From: Dysgonomonas sp. 25 | GTDB taxonomy: Bacteria; Bacteroidota; Bacteroidia; Bacteroidales; Dysgonomonadaceae | Assembly: GCF_010501075.1 (NCBI RefSeq) | Contig: NZ_QVMN01000005.1 | Coordinates: 195,714 to 259,713 of the forward strand | Reading direction: 5' to 3' | Length of the DNA: 64,000 bases | Shown here: positions 26,658-35,089 of the stretch, one piece after another | How the letters are laid out: every line of letters starts with the position of its first letter | Position numbering within the stretch: position 1 is the stretch's first letter | Program-made: the position numbers and the translations under genes | Notes under the pieces: generated by a model | The model's input: the letters and a program-made list of their open reading frames with translations, nothing else | Told to the model about the DNA's origin: nothing | Database searches by the model: none

Positions 26658-28388
26658 CTACTCATTGATTAGTGTGAACATTTCCTCCGCCGCTTCGCGA
26701 GGGCCGTCTTTGGCGCGTCCGTCGATGGCCAGCGAAGTGTGCATCTCGCCGATATGCGTTCCGTTTTTCTGCATGGCGGCAAAGTATTGACGGACAAGTT
26801 TTTCGGCTAACGGGCGTTCCTGCACAGGGCCGAACGGGTTGGCAAAGTATGATTTCACCAAGCCTTCTTCGGTAGTCGTACCTTTGGCTTTGCGCGCTCC
26901 GTCTTCGAATATCTTGATGACGGCGTCGAGGTCGTCGTATATTTTTATTTTCTTATCCGTATCGGTATAGTTATTGGCATAGAGCATGTAATCGACCGGA
27001 TAGCCTTTGGAAATGACTTCGTACGTACTGATAGGTATCGTCACGCGGGCATTTATCTTGTCGGGGTTGGAATAGATTCCGTAGTCGAGCTGCTCGTAGG
27101 CATAGGAAGGGTCGAGGTCGTCGATGCGGACGAATGCGCCCACTTCTGTTCCGTAAGCTTTGATTTTGCCTTCTTTGTCGAGGGCGAGGAATCCCATGTC
27201 GTCGAAGATGACACGCATGTGGCGGATATATTTGGCATTCAGCGTACGGAAGGCTTCGAGGCTTTCGGATTTTCCTGCACCGCTGTCGCCCATGATGACG
27301 ATGTTGGCTTCTTTGCCGTTGTTGAGGAGGATGTTGACCATGGCACCGTGTATCGGCAGGCGTCCTTCTTCCATCTGTTTCACGTTGTGGAGGGTGAGGA
27401 GCATTTTCTTCATGTAGCCGAAGTAGTCGATTTCGTCGTTGTGGTTGGCATAGCCGATGAGGATATCGTTCTTCTTGTCTTTGTAGTAGAAGGTACGTTT
27501 TTCGTCGTGTCCGTCAGGGTAACCGTAGATGTAGATGATATCCGGTTTTTTGCCGATATATTGGTTTTCTTTGGCTATCTCGAACAGGTTGCACAGGCCG
27601 AATCCCTGATCCATATAGTCGGTATGGAAGTATACGAACGTTAGCATGCTTCCTACCCAGATAGGGAATAGGAACCACTCGTCTTCGTTGAGGACGATGT
27701 TTTCGATAGGGTTCACATCGTGCTCCTGAAAGATTCCGTCGCGCTTGTTACGCTTGGTATAAGTGATGAACGGAGGTTCGAAAGATACGGATGTGATGAA
27801 TGGGATAGGGGTGAGGCCGTAGTATTCGATAGGGCAGTTCCAGCTGATATCGCTGAGCATCAGTCCGGCATTTACGCCGGCTGTGAGTTCGCGGTATACG
27901 CGGTGCTGGTAGCCCATCACTGTTTCTTTGATGCGGCGGTAGAGGCTCAATACCAACTCGTTGAACAATCCGCTGGCTTGCATGAAGCGCACATTCTGCA
28001 ATCCTTCGGCAATGGTAGTGTTGCGCACGATGGCAAAGCGCTCGAGGCGACGCCAGTAGTTGAACAGGAGGTCGATAAGTTCGAGGAAAAGATCCTTTTC
28101 GTCGAAGAATATTTTGTATTTATTGTTTACGTTTACAATTTCGTCGGTGTTTCCTACCGAGAGCCATTTGAATACTTCGATAAGTGATTTTGCCAATTCA
28201 TCTTCCGTAGCGAATTCTTTCGAATAGTAGTTGTAGATAATTGGCTGTTCTTTTTTGATTTTCTGTACAAATGTTTCGATGACGCGCTTGAATCCGTAGC
28301 TGTTCAGAATCTTTTGGCGGTTGTCGCAGAATTTGACAGAAAAGTTTAGTATTGCCTTTCCTTCATTTAATGAAAATTCTTGTAACAT
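26658..28388 (-). CDS. PEP carboxykinase-like P-loop protein
   Basis: A 576-residue protein with a clear P-loop GDSGAGKSES at residues 367-376 followed by VIFDDMGFLALD (acidic metal site) and FVRIDDLD, in the order seen in PEP carboxykinase and HPr kinase. The first 340 residues do not resemble the classical ATP-PEPCK N-terminal domain that I remember, so this may be a distant member with another phosphoryl-transfer role. The start at MLQEFSLNEG is close to a TATCTTATTC stretch but no clear promoter box. Related proteins of about this length occur across Bacteroidales. Confidence 0.6.
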   Translation of the reverse strand: MLQEFSLNEGKAILNFSVKFCDNRQKILNSYGFKRVIETFVQKIKKEQPIIYNYYSKEFATEDELAKSLIEVFKWLSVGNTDEIVNVNNKYKIFFDEKDLFLELIDLLFNYWRRLERFAIVRNTTIAEGLQNVRFMQASGLFNELVLSLYRRIKETVMGYQHRVYRELTAGVNAGLMLSDISWNCPIEYYGLTPIPFITSVSFEPPFITYTKRNKRDGIFQEHDVNPIENIVLNEDEWFLFPIWVGSMLTFVYFHTDYMDQGFGLCNLFEIAKENQYIGKKPDIIYIYGYPDGHDEKRTFYYKDKKNDILIGYANHNDEIDYFGYMKKMLLTLHNVKQMEEGRLPIHGAMVNILLNNGKEANIVIMGDSGAGKSESLEAFRTLNAKYIRHMRVIFDDMGFLALDKEGKIKAYGTEVGAFVRIDDLDPSYAYEQLDYGIYSNPDKINARVTIPISTYEVISKGYPVDYMLYANNYTDTDKKIKIYDDLDAVIKIFEDGARKAKGTTTEEGLVKSYFANPFGPVQERPLAEKLVRQYFAAMQKNGTHIGEMHTSLAIDGRAKDGPREAAEEMFTLINE

Positions 28389-28746
28389 ATTGTTTTAAAT
28401 ATTATATGGTTATATATTTATCTTATTCTTAGGCCGATAGGTCTTCTTGCCTGTTAAATCGGGGGCGGGTTGTACACGCTTGCATTTCCCGAACCCCAAA
28501 TTTAACGAAACTTACCTATACAATTAAACTATTTGGCGATTAAATTTCACCCGAATCAAAAAATATATTAACCTCACTTCCTTTGTAGACACAAAGTATA
28601 GGCCTGCCCTCCGGCAGCCAGCGACCATATATTGCCCGGACATAGCGATGCCCTGTTTCCTGCAAAAAACGTTTTGTATCTCAATCGTTGATCTGTACCG
28701 ACAGTGCCCCTTGAAAATCGCGAAAGGCAGCATTGTTTTCTATTCT
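28389..28746. other. Riboswitch expression platform and gap without a clear gene
   Basis: Between the cobalamin riboswitch and the PEPCK-like gene. It holds short frames only; the longest on the riboswitch strand (about 69 codons) has no recognisable features. A direct repeat-poor region with a short CTTTGTGTCTACAAAG hairpin at about 28580-28595 may be part of the switch's expression platform. Confidence 0.5.
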
Positions 28747-28985
28747 GGCAGGTCTTCTGACTTACTCCCGATTGTATCACCTTCCCATCTACAGTTATCA
28801 GATAACAGTTATCAGTATTTTATGCGTGTTAACTGATCACTGTTGACTGTTCACTGGCTCAATGGTGGCCTGAGATTTATACAATCGTTTGGCGTAGAGT
28901 TTACAGCAGCGCGTCTGTTCAGGCTTTTCACCTGATTCCCTTTTCATTGCGCATCCGAGGCAAGTGGATGGCGCAACACCAAAAC
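28747..28985 (-). promoter_or_regulatory. Cobalamin (B12) riboswitch
   Basis: On the minus strand the order is right for a cobalamin aptamer: a 5' part with GCGCCATCCACTTGCCTCGG, then GGGAATCAGGTGAAAAGCCTG, then CTGCTGTAAACTC (the GCTGT...CTGTA equivalent), a variable arm, GGGAAGGTG, and the 3' closing segment AAGTCAGAAGACCTGCC. The variable arm is expanded by TGATAACTGTTATC-type inverted repeats. Such switches turn off B12 uptake or synthesis genes when B12 is bound. No such gene follows on this strand; the next gene is the PEPCK-like one 360 bases away. Confidence 0.85.
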
Positions 28986-29074
28986 TGGGGTAAAGGTATA
29001 TAATATTTGGGGAAAATATGGGGCGATGAAAGAAAAAAAAATGTAAATAATGGATGGGTTTGATTAGTAGTTTT

Positions 29075-29605
29075 TTATAGTATACCTTTCAGTTCTTCAC
29101 GTATAATCTCGAGCCATTTCTTTCTGAAAGGCAGCCTTTTTTTTGGATTTTTCTCGTAGAAGGTGATGGTGTTGCCGTATTCGAAATAGAATTCGACTTT
29201 GTTGTCGTGGTAGAATAAACTCTCTGTATCGCTTTCGTGGCATAGAAAGGGAGGTGTAAATTTTACCTTTTCTGTTTCCTTCTCGAAAACGCCTGTTTCT
29301 AAATAATCTTTGTAGCCGAATATCGTGTGGCTTTGCAATATTCCTGCTTCGACGAGATTCTCTTTGAAACACCAATATTTCACAGAATCGGCACTTTCGA
29401 TAATCAGAATACTGCAAAAATCGCTTATCTGCGCTGAAGGACGATAGATTACAGCCTTGTATTCGTACTTCCTGTAATCGTTGAGGATGGAGTCTATTGC
29501 AAGTTCGTTGCAATCAGCCGTCCCCGGAAGCGGGAGGTAGCCCTTTTGGGCATTCAATGTGCAACAGCAGATACAGATAGTTATCAGTAGCAGGTATTGT
29601 TTCAT
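29075..29605 (-). CDS. Secreted hypothetical protein
   Basis: A 176-residue protein with a signal peptide ending CTLNAQ. The mature part has TADCNELAIDSILNDYRKYEY and many aromatic residues; not recognised. A partial TTTATCTATTC, related to the phage-unit element, lies about 20 bases upstream, but the flanking CATTACC-like box is absent and I do not count it. Confidence 0.6.
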   Translation of the reverse strand: MKQYLLLITICICCCTLNAQKGYLPLPGTADCNELAIDSILNDYRKYEYKAVIYRPSAQISDFCSILIIESADSVKYWCFKENLVEAGILQSHTIFGYKDYLETGVFEKETEKVKFTPPFLCHESDTESLFYHDNKVEFYFEYGNTITFYEKNPKKRLPFRKKWLEIIREELKGIL

Positions 29606-29674
29606 AATGCTTTTTTATGATTCAGAATAGATAAAGATACTCATTTAATCTGATCTGGGATTTTTTCTCATTTA

Positions 29675-30463
29675 TTAGAAAGCTATCGGCAGCATCAACA
29701 GATGATAAAGCCTCGTTGTGCCGTCGCCGGTGGGCGTCCAGTCGGGCATCTCGCGGATGAGGCGCAGCGCTTCCCTGTCGGCTTCGGGGATAAGGCTTCG
29801 GACGATGGCGGGGTTGTGCACTTTGCCTTTCTCGTCCACAATAAACTGGATAATTACCCGCCCCTGAAAGCATCCCCCGACCTGGGGATAGCGCAGATTC
29901 TTTCGCAGGTATTCCCTCAACCCTTCTTCTCCTCCCGGGAAGGCCGGCATCTCGTATATATGGCTGAATGGCACGTTGAAATCGTCGGGTAACGCGTAGA
30001 GGATTCTATACTTACCTCTGGTCGGGATGGAAAAGTCGACGGACAGGCTGTAAGATACATCCACCGGCTTGCCCTCGTGCCTGCCCGGCTCCCATCGGGG
30101 CATCATGGAGCGCACGATGCCGGCGGCGATGCTGTCGCAATGTGGGTGGAGGCTTTTCAGAATGGTTACGTCGCGAATCTTGCCTTCTTTGGTAACTATA
30201 AAGCGGAGTTGTACGGCTCCTTCTATGCTGTCTTGCAGGGCGGTGGCAGGGTAATAGATGCGGTCGTTGATAAATTCCTTTAAGGCTTCCTTTCCGCCCG
30301 GGAAAACGGGTTCGTCTTCTACGGGGCATAACAGGCGGAGGGGTTCTAATTTGTATTCGTTTGTGTCCTTTACAATAAGCTCTTCGAAGTCTACTGTAAT
30401 TCCCTGCGCGTGAATGCAGCAGGACAGGCAAAGGATGACGGATATCATTATCAGCTTTCTCAT
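29675..30463 (-). CDS. Secreted protein with two TonB C-terminal-like domains
   Basis: A 262-residue protein with a signal peptide (MRKLIMISVILCLSCCIHAQ) and two copies of the TonB C-terminal fold. Each starts with a (P)xFPGGxExLxE(F/Y) motif, has RxxY-P and then a (V)xxxGxVxxxxIxxS(L) core: residues about 55-155 and 180-262. Full-length TonB has a transmembrane anchor and a proline-rich spacer, both missing here, so this is a soluble TonB-domain protein that may bind peptidoglycan or TonB-dependent receptors. It overlaps the upstream paralogue by four bases (ATGA), so I took this ATG and not an earlier in-frame one. Confidence 0.75.
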   Translation of the reverse strand: MRKLIMISVILCLSCCIHAQGITVDFEELIVKDTNEYKLEPLRLLCPVEDEPVFPGGKEALKEFINDRIYYPATALQDSIEGAVQLRFIVTKEGKIRDVTILKSLHPHCDSIAAGIVRSMMPRWEPGRHEGKPVDVSYSLSVDFSIPTRGKYRILYALPDDFNVPFSHIYEMPAFPGGEEGLREYLRKNLRYPQVGGCFQGRVIIQFIVDEKGKVHNPAIVRSLIPEADREALRLIREMPDWTPTGDGTTRLYHLLMLPIAF

Positions 30464-30963
30464 TGTTTTGCTTTCTCTCTTTTGAAGAAGATAGGTATGT
30501 GGTAATATACTTTTACAGGAACCGAAGATTGTATTGCAGGCGACCATCGCGGCATGGAGCGGGCAATGTCTACGGCAATGCTGTCGCAATCGGGGTGAAT
30601 TTTCCGCTTTAGCTCGATGTTTTCCACGTCTCCTTGCCTTCCTATTGTGAGCCGCAATACAACACGCCCTTGGATGCTGTCTCTTTTTGCAGCCTCGGTG
30701 TAGTGAATGCGTTCTCTGATATAATTCGTCAGCCCTTCAAAACCTCCCGGAAATTCGGGCATAAATTCAGCTATATCATAAATCTTTGTCGTATCCACCA
30801 TATAAGCCTCATCGGGGAATACTGTATCGGCAAGGACGCTTATCCGGGTTAAGGGGACATGCTGCTGCTTCAGTTCGATGAAATTGTTGTCCTCTTTCGA
30901 CTGGGCAAAAGCGCTATAAGCGATGAGTATAAACAGTTGTATCAGAAAGGCTTTTCTTATCAT
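30460..30963 (-). CDS. Secreted protein with a TonB C-terminal-like domain
   Basis: A 167-residue protein with a signal peptide ending SAFAQ and one TonB-like domain starting at MPEFPGGFEGLTNYIRE, with the GRQGDVENIELKRKIHPDCDSIA core shared with the downstream gene (HPHCDSIA there). The two look like products of duplication, translated together. Likely periplasmic; partner unknown. Confidence 0.75.
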   Translation of the reverse strand: MIRKAFLIQLFILIAYSAFAQSKEDNNFIELKQQHVPLTRISVLADTVFPDEAYMVDTTKIYDIAEFMPEFPGGFEGLTNYIRERIHYTEAAKRDSIQGRVVLRLTIGRQGDVENIELKRKIHPDCDSIAVDIARSMPRWSPAIQSSVPVKVYYHIPIFFKREKAKQ

Positions 30964-31126
30964 AATCCGTCAGCTTTATTATAATAGAGTGTAAAGGAAG
31001 TGAAATTCCATAAAAAAATGTACAACCTTATGCTAAAGTATAAGGCTGCACGTCAATCCGCTATTATTCAGGATAGTTATGGTATGACTATTATTCTGTA
31101 ATATAGGGATTTTGTATGTTTCTGCA

Positions 31127-31564
31127 TTAAGCTAACGGCTCGAGCGGTCCGTGGAAAACCTGTTTGGTTACGATGATTTTATTTACTTTTCCTTCTTTTT
31201 TGAAGACGATCGAATAGCGGGTTTCCAGCTGCCCTTTATTGTCGTAGAAACGGCAATAATCGGGCTTTACTTCGCCGTCTACCTTTCGTGTCGATTCCAT
31301 ATAAGCATTTGCTTTGTCTTTTTCGAAAGCGGCGAATAAATCTTTGCGTAACTCGTCGTTGTCGGCGAAAGTTATTCGTACAGTTTCTCGTTCGAGTTTT
31401 TTAGTTTCGGGATTTTTGTAGCTTATCAGCGACGTTTCGACCGAAGAAATACTTTCGCACTTTTTTACCCATTTGTTGAGGTTTTCTTGCGCACTGAGGC
31501 TGTTTACTACACTTCCTGCTGAAACAAAGAGTATTGCAAGGATTATAAGTTTTATTGTTTTCAT
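31127..31564 (-). CDS. Secreted hypothetical protein of the ECF operon
   Basis: A 145-residue protein beginning MKTIKLIILAILFVSAGS with a signal peptide to about LSAQE. The mature part is charged and ends in a beta-rich segment (ETRYSIVFKKEGKVNKIIV). I chose the ATG at the signal peptide. It is 25 bases after the anti-sigma gene on the same strand and is probably a structural or sensory product of that operon. Confidence 0.6.
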   Translation of the reverse strand: MKTIKLIILAILFVSAGSVVNSLSAQENLNKWVKKCESISSVETSLISYKNPETKKLERETVRITFADNDELRKDLFAAFEKDKANAYMESTRKVDGEVKPDYCRFYDNKGQLETRYSIVFKKEGKVNKIIVTKQVFHGPLEPLA

Positions 31565-31589
31565 ATTCGATTTGTTTTTAATTGTTTTT

Positions 31590-32075
31590 TTAATATTCGT
31601 CATATTCGGCACCTAAAGGTTGAAGCATTTGTTCTATTTCGAACTCTTTTTCTTCCATCTCCGCCTCAATGCTTCGGTATTCGGCTTTGATTTGCTTTAC
31701 ATCCACTATTTTCACGCCATTCCGTACGATGTAGCTACCCTCGTACGGGTCGAACGGTTTGTGGAACAGGGAAGAAACGGACGCTATAATCAATGCGATA
31801 GCTGCAGCCGAAGCAAGAGTGATGATCCATTTGCGCGCGATGGAGTGCTTTGCCTTCGGCATGGGCGGTAGCATTTCTTCAGTTTTGTCCTTGTCAGCCA
31901 ATTCCTGTTCCAGCTGATTTTCGAAATAAGCGAATACTTGTTTGTATGGCAGCAACTTTTCGGGAACGTCTTCCCCGGTGAAAAAGCTGTACAGTTCTTT
32001 TTCCTCCGCAATGCTCGTTTTGCCTTCGAAAAAGCGTTCGAGCAATTCTTCTATATAGTTATTTCCTGCTTCCAT
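31590..32075 (-). CDS. Anti-sigma factor-like membrane protein
   Basis: A 161-residue protein with a cytoplasmic N-terminal part (about 75 residues, ELLERFFEGKTSIAEEKELYSFF), a single membrane span near residues 83-104 (WIITLASAAAIALIIASVSS) and a small periplasmic part. This is the usual layout of an anti-sigma factor holding an ECF sigma at the membrane. It overlaps the sigma gene by 17 bases, so the two are translationally coupled and made in matched amounts. Confidence 0.7.
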   Translation of the reverse strand: MEAGNNYIEELLERFFEGKTSIAEEKELYSFFTGEDVPEKLLPYKQVFAYFENQLEQELADKDKTEEMLPPMPKAKHSIARKWIITLASAAAIALIIASVSSLFHKPFDPYEGSYIVRNGVKIVDVKQIKAEYRSIEAEMEEKEFEIEQMLQPLGAEYDEY

Positions 32076-32571
32076 AATCCTGTAGTTTAAAGAAAATATC
32101 TTTTACCCGTTTACGTGCCCGCGAGAGGTTCATCCGTATGGCCTCGGGGCTGCTTCCGGCCAGTCGGGCAATTTCGTCTATCTCCATTCCCTCGATATGC
32201 CTCATCTTCAATACCATCTGCTGCATATCGGGTAACGTGTCGATAACGTGCAGCATGTGCGACATATCGTCTTTGTGCGTCAGAAGCGTTTCCGGTGTCG
32301 GAGAATCGGTTTCCGTAGCCTCGTTTCCGTAGTTCTCCCCATAGCGTTGGAGTTCCTTTAGCCTGTTGAGGCTGAGGTGTTTTGTTATCTGTAGGGAGAG
32401 GGCTTCGATGCTATGGTATTGAGCAAGGTTGTCGCGTATACACCAAAGCTTCAGGCAGACTTCCTGCACGATGTCCTCGGCTTCGTCCTCGTCTTTCAGT
32501 AGCCTGAGGGCGTATGCTCCCAGTTTTCGGCGCAGAGGCAATACTTCGTTTATATAGCGTTCTTTTCCCAT
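32059..32571 (-). CDS. ECF-type RNA polymerase sigma factor
   Basis: A 170-residue sigma-70 family protein with region 2 (KLGAYALRLLKDEDEAEDIVQEVCLKLW) and region 4 (LPDMQQMVLKMRHIEGMEIDEIARLAGSSPEAIRMNLSRARKRVK), joined by a short linker, and no regions 1 or 3. It directs polymerase to a small set of promoters once released by the coupled anti-sigma protein. First gene of a three-gene unit. It could in principle read the unusual phage-unit element in this window, but nothing connects them. Confidence 0.9.
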   Translation of the reverse strand: MGKERYINEVLPLRRKLGAYALRLLKDEDEAEDIVQEVCLKLWCIRDNLAQYHSIEALSLQITKHLSLNRLKELQRYGENYGNEATETDSPTPETLLTHKDDMSHMLHVIDTLPDMQQMVLKMRHIEGMEIDEIARLAGSSPEAIRMNLSRARKRVKDIFFKLQDYGSRK

Positions 32572-32642
32572 TCTATACTAAAGACAACCGAAGGTCGGAA
32601 TTGTAACATCAAGATGCAAAGTTTTTTGTGAGAAAATAAAAA

Positions 32643-32671
32643 TAGCCCTGCCCGAATAAGAGGCAGAGCTA
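32643..32671 (-). terminator. Terminator of the lysis cassette
   Basis: On the minus strand TAGCTCTGCC/GGCAGGGCTA stem (one mismatch) followed by TTTTTATTTT, 12 bases after the spanin-like stop codon. Confidence 0.75.
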
Positions 32672-32682
32672 TAGAATATTTT

Positions 32683-33057
32683 CTACCTCCTCATCCACTT
32701 TGCACCCAGCCAGAGGGCGAGTAGTAAAAGGAGAATCCGTCCGCACCAGACCTGGAACGACTGGAAGGAGGACAAACGGTTGACCTCTCTGGTTTCTATG
32801 ACAGGATAAGGAACTCGTATGGTGTCGTTTATGTGGATAGAATCGCTAATGATGCGGTCGCGGTAGAGATAGCGGTATTTCTCGAGCCAGAGGGTATCGC
32901 CTTTCTCGCGGACAAAGATGCTGTCGTAATGATGCACCGAATCGTGCATCAGGCGGTCTTTGTATTCCGTTCGGACGGTTTCTACGGGGATGTAAACCGT
33001 TTTAGCCCGGCAGCCGGCAAGAAGGAGTAGCGAAAGGAGAAGTATATATTTGCTCAT
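32683..33057 (-). CDS. Spanin-like lysis lipoprotein candidate
   Basis: A 124-residue protein with a lipobox LLLAGC near residue 16 and a C-terminal membrane span (CGRILLLLLALWLGAKW). The middle is rich in Tyr, Arg and Asp and probably forms a periplasmic rod. A lipoprotein end plus an inner-membrane end would span the periplasm as a unimolecular spanin does, disrupting the outer membrane at the last stage of lysis. Last gene of a holin-amidase-spanin cassette, overlapping the amidase by four bases (ATGA), which also decides the start. Position and shape are the basis, not sequence family. Confidence 0.6.
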   Translation of the reverse strand: MSKYILLLSLLLLAGCRAKTVYIPVETVRTEYKDRLMHDSVHHYDSIFVREKGDTLWLEKYRYLYRDRIISDSIHINDTIRVPYPVIETREVNRLSSFQSFQVWCGRILLLLLALWLGAKWMRR

Positions 33058-33458
33058 AGCGAAAATTCTTTTGTGACATCGAAACACGGGCAGGCCTTGT
33101 TGGCAAACTCTTTGTGTCCGTGTATTGTCAGGTTGGGGTGACGGTTAGTGATTTCTGCTATCAGGTTGTTCAATGCGACTTTTTGCGCCGGAGTGCGCGT
33201 GTCGCAGGGTTTTCCGTTTTCGTCTAATCCTCCGATGTAGCAGATGCCGATAGAGGTTACGTTTTGCCCGACGCAATGTGCCCCGATTTCGTCCTCGTTG
33301 CGTCCTGTTTCTATTGCGCCATCGAGGTCGATAACGTAATGGTAGCCGATTTTGCGGAATCCTCTTGCCCGATGCCAGCTGTCGATGTCTTTTGCGCTGA
33401 AATCCTGTCCCACTTTGGTGGCCGAGCAGTGGATGATGATTTTATCTATCTTTCTCAT
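33054..33458 (-). CDS. N-acetylmuramoyl-L-alanine amidase (phage endolysin)
   Basis: A 134-residue T7-lysozyme-type amidase. The zinc site fits His10 (IIHCSA), His113 or His115 (TIHGHKEF) and Cys123 or Cys125 (KACPCF). A tyrosine before YVIDLDG near residue 40 is also typical. The enzyme cuts the amide bond between muramic acid and the stem peptide and degrades the wall during lysis. There is no signal peptide, so it depends on the upstream holin to get out. It overlaps both neighbours, so the cassette is one coupled unit. Confidence 0.85.
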   Translation of the reverse strand: MRKIDKIIIHCSATKVGQDFSAKDIDSWHRARGFRKIGYHYVIDLDGAIETGRNEDEIGAHCVGQNVTSIGICYIGGLDENGKPCDTRTPAQKVALNNLIAEITNRHPNLTIHGHKEFANKACPCFDVTKEFSL

Positions 33459-33912
33459 TTTCTCCTTCCTGTTTTTTCGTTATTTCAGATATGGCTTTCA
33501 ATAGGTCGTCGCGGTTCTCGAGTAGCGTTACCAATTCGTTGAGGCTGCGGTTGAATTTGCGTTTGTCTTTGTCGTTGGCCTTTTCGAATACGGATTTACA
33601 TTCGATAAAAATCAGGAAAGCAGCAGCGATGAGCGTCACGATGGGCAGGGGATAGAAAAACATGCCGATGCAATCGAACATGAAAGCGAAGAGCATAAAG
33701 GCAAAGTAAAGGACGGCTTTGTTGACCGTTTGTTTGAATCCGTAGGAGGTGCGGACTTCGCCGCGTTCTTTTGCTTTGCGTACACCGCTGATGAGGTCGA
33801 TAATGATGGCTATGGCTACGAACAGCCACATGATGCCTACGATAGCCAGTTGTGTGCGCAGGGTGGTGCTGTCGCCCGAAAGGAATGGATTGATAAATAA
33901 AAGTGTGTGCAT
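33442..33912 (-). CDS. Phage holin family protein
   Basis: A 156-residue protein with three or four membrane spans in its first 110 residues (AIVGIMWLFVAIAIIIDLISG, the VLYFAFMLFAFMFDC span and PIVTLIAAAFLIFIE) and a basic, charged cytoplasmic tail. It matches the Bacteroidetes-type holin family that precedes amidase genes. Holins open the inner membrane at a set time so that the endolysin can reach the wall. First gene of the cassette, with a TTTATCAATA element 30 bases upstream. Confidence 0.8.
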   Translation of the reverse strand: MHTLLFINPFLSGDSTTLRTQLAIVGIMWLFVAIAIIIDLISGVRKAKERGEVRTSYGFKQTVNKAVLYFAFMLFAFMFDCIGMFFYPLPIVTLIAAAFLIFIECKSVFEKANDKDKRKFNRSLNELVTLLENRDDLLKAISEITKKQEGENEKDR

Positions 33913-33942
33913 AAATTGTTGATTTTATGATATTTGTTTCTC

Positions 33943-33972
33943 TATTGATAAAGAATAGGGACTTTGGTAATG
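33943..33972 (-). promoter_or_regulatory. Shared phage-unit promoter element (lysis cassette)
   Basis: Minus strand: CATTACC, thirteen bases, TTTATCAATA. It has the same box-to-box distance as the distal tail copy, with one A-for-T change in the second box. Confidence 0.6.
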
Positions 33973-34049
33973 CTTTGTTAACATAATATTTGTACTTTTG
34001 AGTTTTTAAACAAGCTATATAACAAGCTATATATAAACAAGCTATATAA

Positions 34050-35021
34050 ATGCAGGGCACAAACGTTCTTAGTTATCCTGTGCGCAATGTGACACTTGAT
34101 TATTTCAGGCTGATATTTGCGTTTTTGGTTATTACGATTCATATCCCTTACGCCAACTTGGGTGTACTGGGGTATTTTGTTCCGCATGGACTGGCAACTA
34201 TTGCTGTTCCCTGCTTCTTTGTTATCAACGGTTATTTCCTTGCGCCTATCATTGACGATAAAGCCAAAGTCTGGCGGTATATTAAAAAATTGCTGATAAT
34301 ATATGTGGTATGGATGGCGGTTTATTCGCCTTATATTTACCTGTATTCCAACCATCTGCAAAACAAAGAAATGTTTATCGATTACATCGTATTCGGTTAT
34401 TATCATTTATGGTATGTGGTAACGCTAATAATCGGGACAGGTATTCTTTTCCTGCTGCGCAAAGCGAATAAAAAAATACTGTTCTTCCTTGTGGTTATTG
34501 TGCATCTGGCAGCTTATATCTACTTACAGTACCGGCATAGCACGCATACATACAGCCTGTGGGATAAGTCTTTTATATACAATATCCTGTACTTGGGTTT
34601 CCCGTTTATCTTTGTCGGTTACTTTTTTCGCAGCAAGGATATTGAGAAGTGGTGCCCGTCTAAAAAGATGTCGCTGGCCGGCTTATGCGTTGTAGGATTT
34701 ATTTTGCTGTTTGCCGAATATTGGATTAAAGCTAATTACGGAGCGGGTACTATCTTTACGACGAAGCTCAATCTTACTCTGACAGTGCTTGTCCCGGTCT
34801 TATTTCTTACGATACTGGCTTTTGCCCGCTATAAGCCCGATAGCGGTTATGTGGCTAACCTTTCGGCCTCGATATATTTTGTCCATATTTTAGTTATAGA
34901 ATTTGTACTTATCGGCGGAGGCTATACAGGACAGCTGTTTTATCCTGTAGTTGTGTTCCTCGGCATAGTATTGTCGGCCGGAGTAATTGCCGTGAATAGG
35001 CATATAAAGATATTCCTTTGA
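34050..35021 (+). CDS. Membrane acyltransferase (acyltransferase 3 family), copy 1
   Basis: A 323-residue integral membrane protein with about ten spans. The start NVTLDYFRLIFAFLVITIH carries the family's basic residue and His, and YHLWYVVTLIIG fits the conserved cytoplasmic loop. Such enzymes transfer acetyl or other acyl groups to exported sugars, as in O-antigen or capsule modification. It resembles the product of the gene at 36790. Its promoter box TACTTTTG is at about 33994. The family is common both in hosts and as phage-carried serotype converters. Confidence 0.75.
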   Translation: MQGTNVLSYPVRNVTLDYFRLIFAFLVITIHIPYANLGVLGYFVPHGLATIAVPCFFVINGYFLAPIIDDKAKVWRYIKKLLIIYVVWMAVYSPYIYLYSNHLQNKEMFIDYIVFGYYHLWYVVTLIIGTGILFLLRKANKKILFFLVVIVHLAAYIYLQYRHSTHTYSLWDKSFIYNILYLGFPFIFVGYFFRSKDIEKWCPSKKMSLAGLCVVGFILLFAEYWIKANYGAGTIFTTKLNLTLTVLVPVLFLTILAFARYKPDSGYVANLSASIYFVHILVIEFVLIGGGYTGQLFYPVVVFLGIVLSAGVIAVNRHIKIFL

Positions 35022-35089
35022 GGTATATATCCCGATAATTAATATAATTTAGTATTTTTACTCCCGATTATACTAAACCAAAAGATTCG

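Noticed and set aside
28524-28733. 69-codon frame downstream of the cobalamin riboswitch as its target gene
   Set aside because: No recognisable sequence features and it begins within the expected expression platform; treated as non-coding.
29606-29640. Seventh copy of the phage-unit element before the secreted protein gene at 29075
   Set aside because: Reads TTTATCTATTC and has no CATTACC-like box; core mismatch at the last base, target not phage-like.
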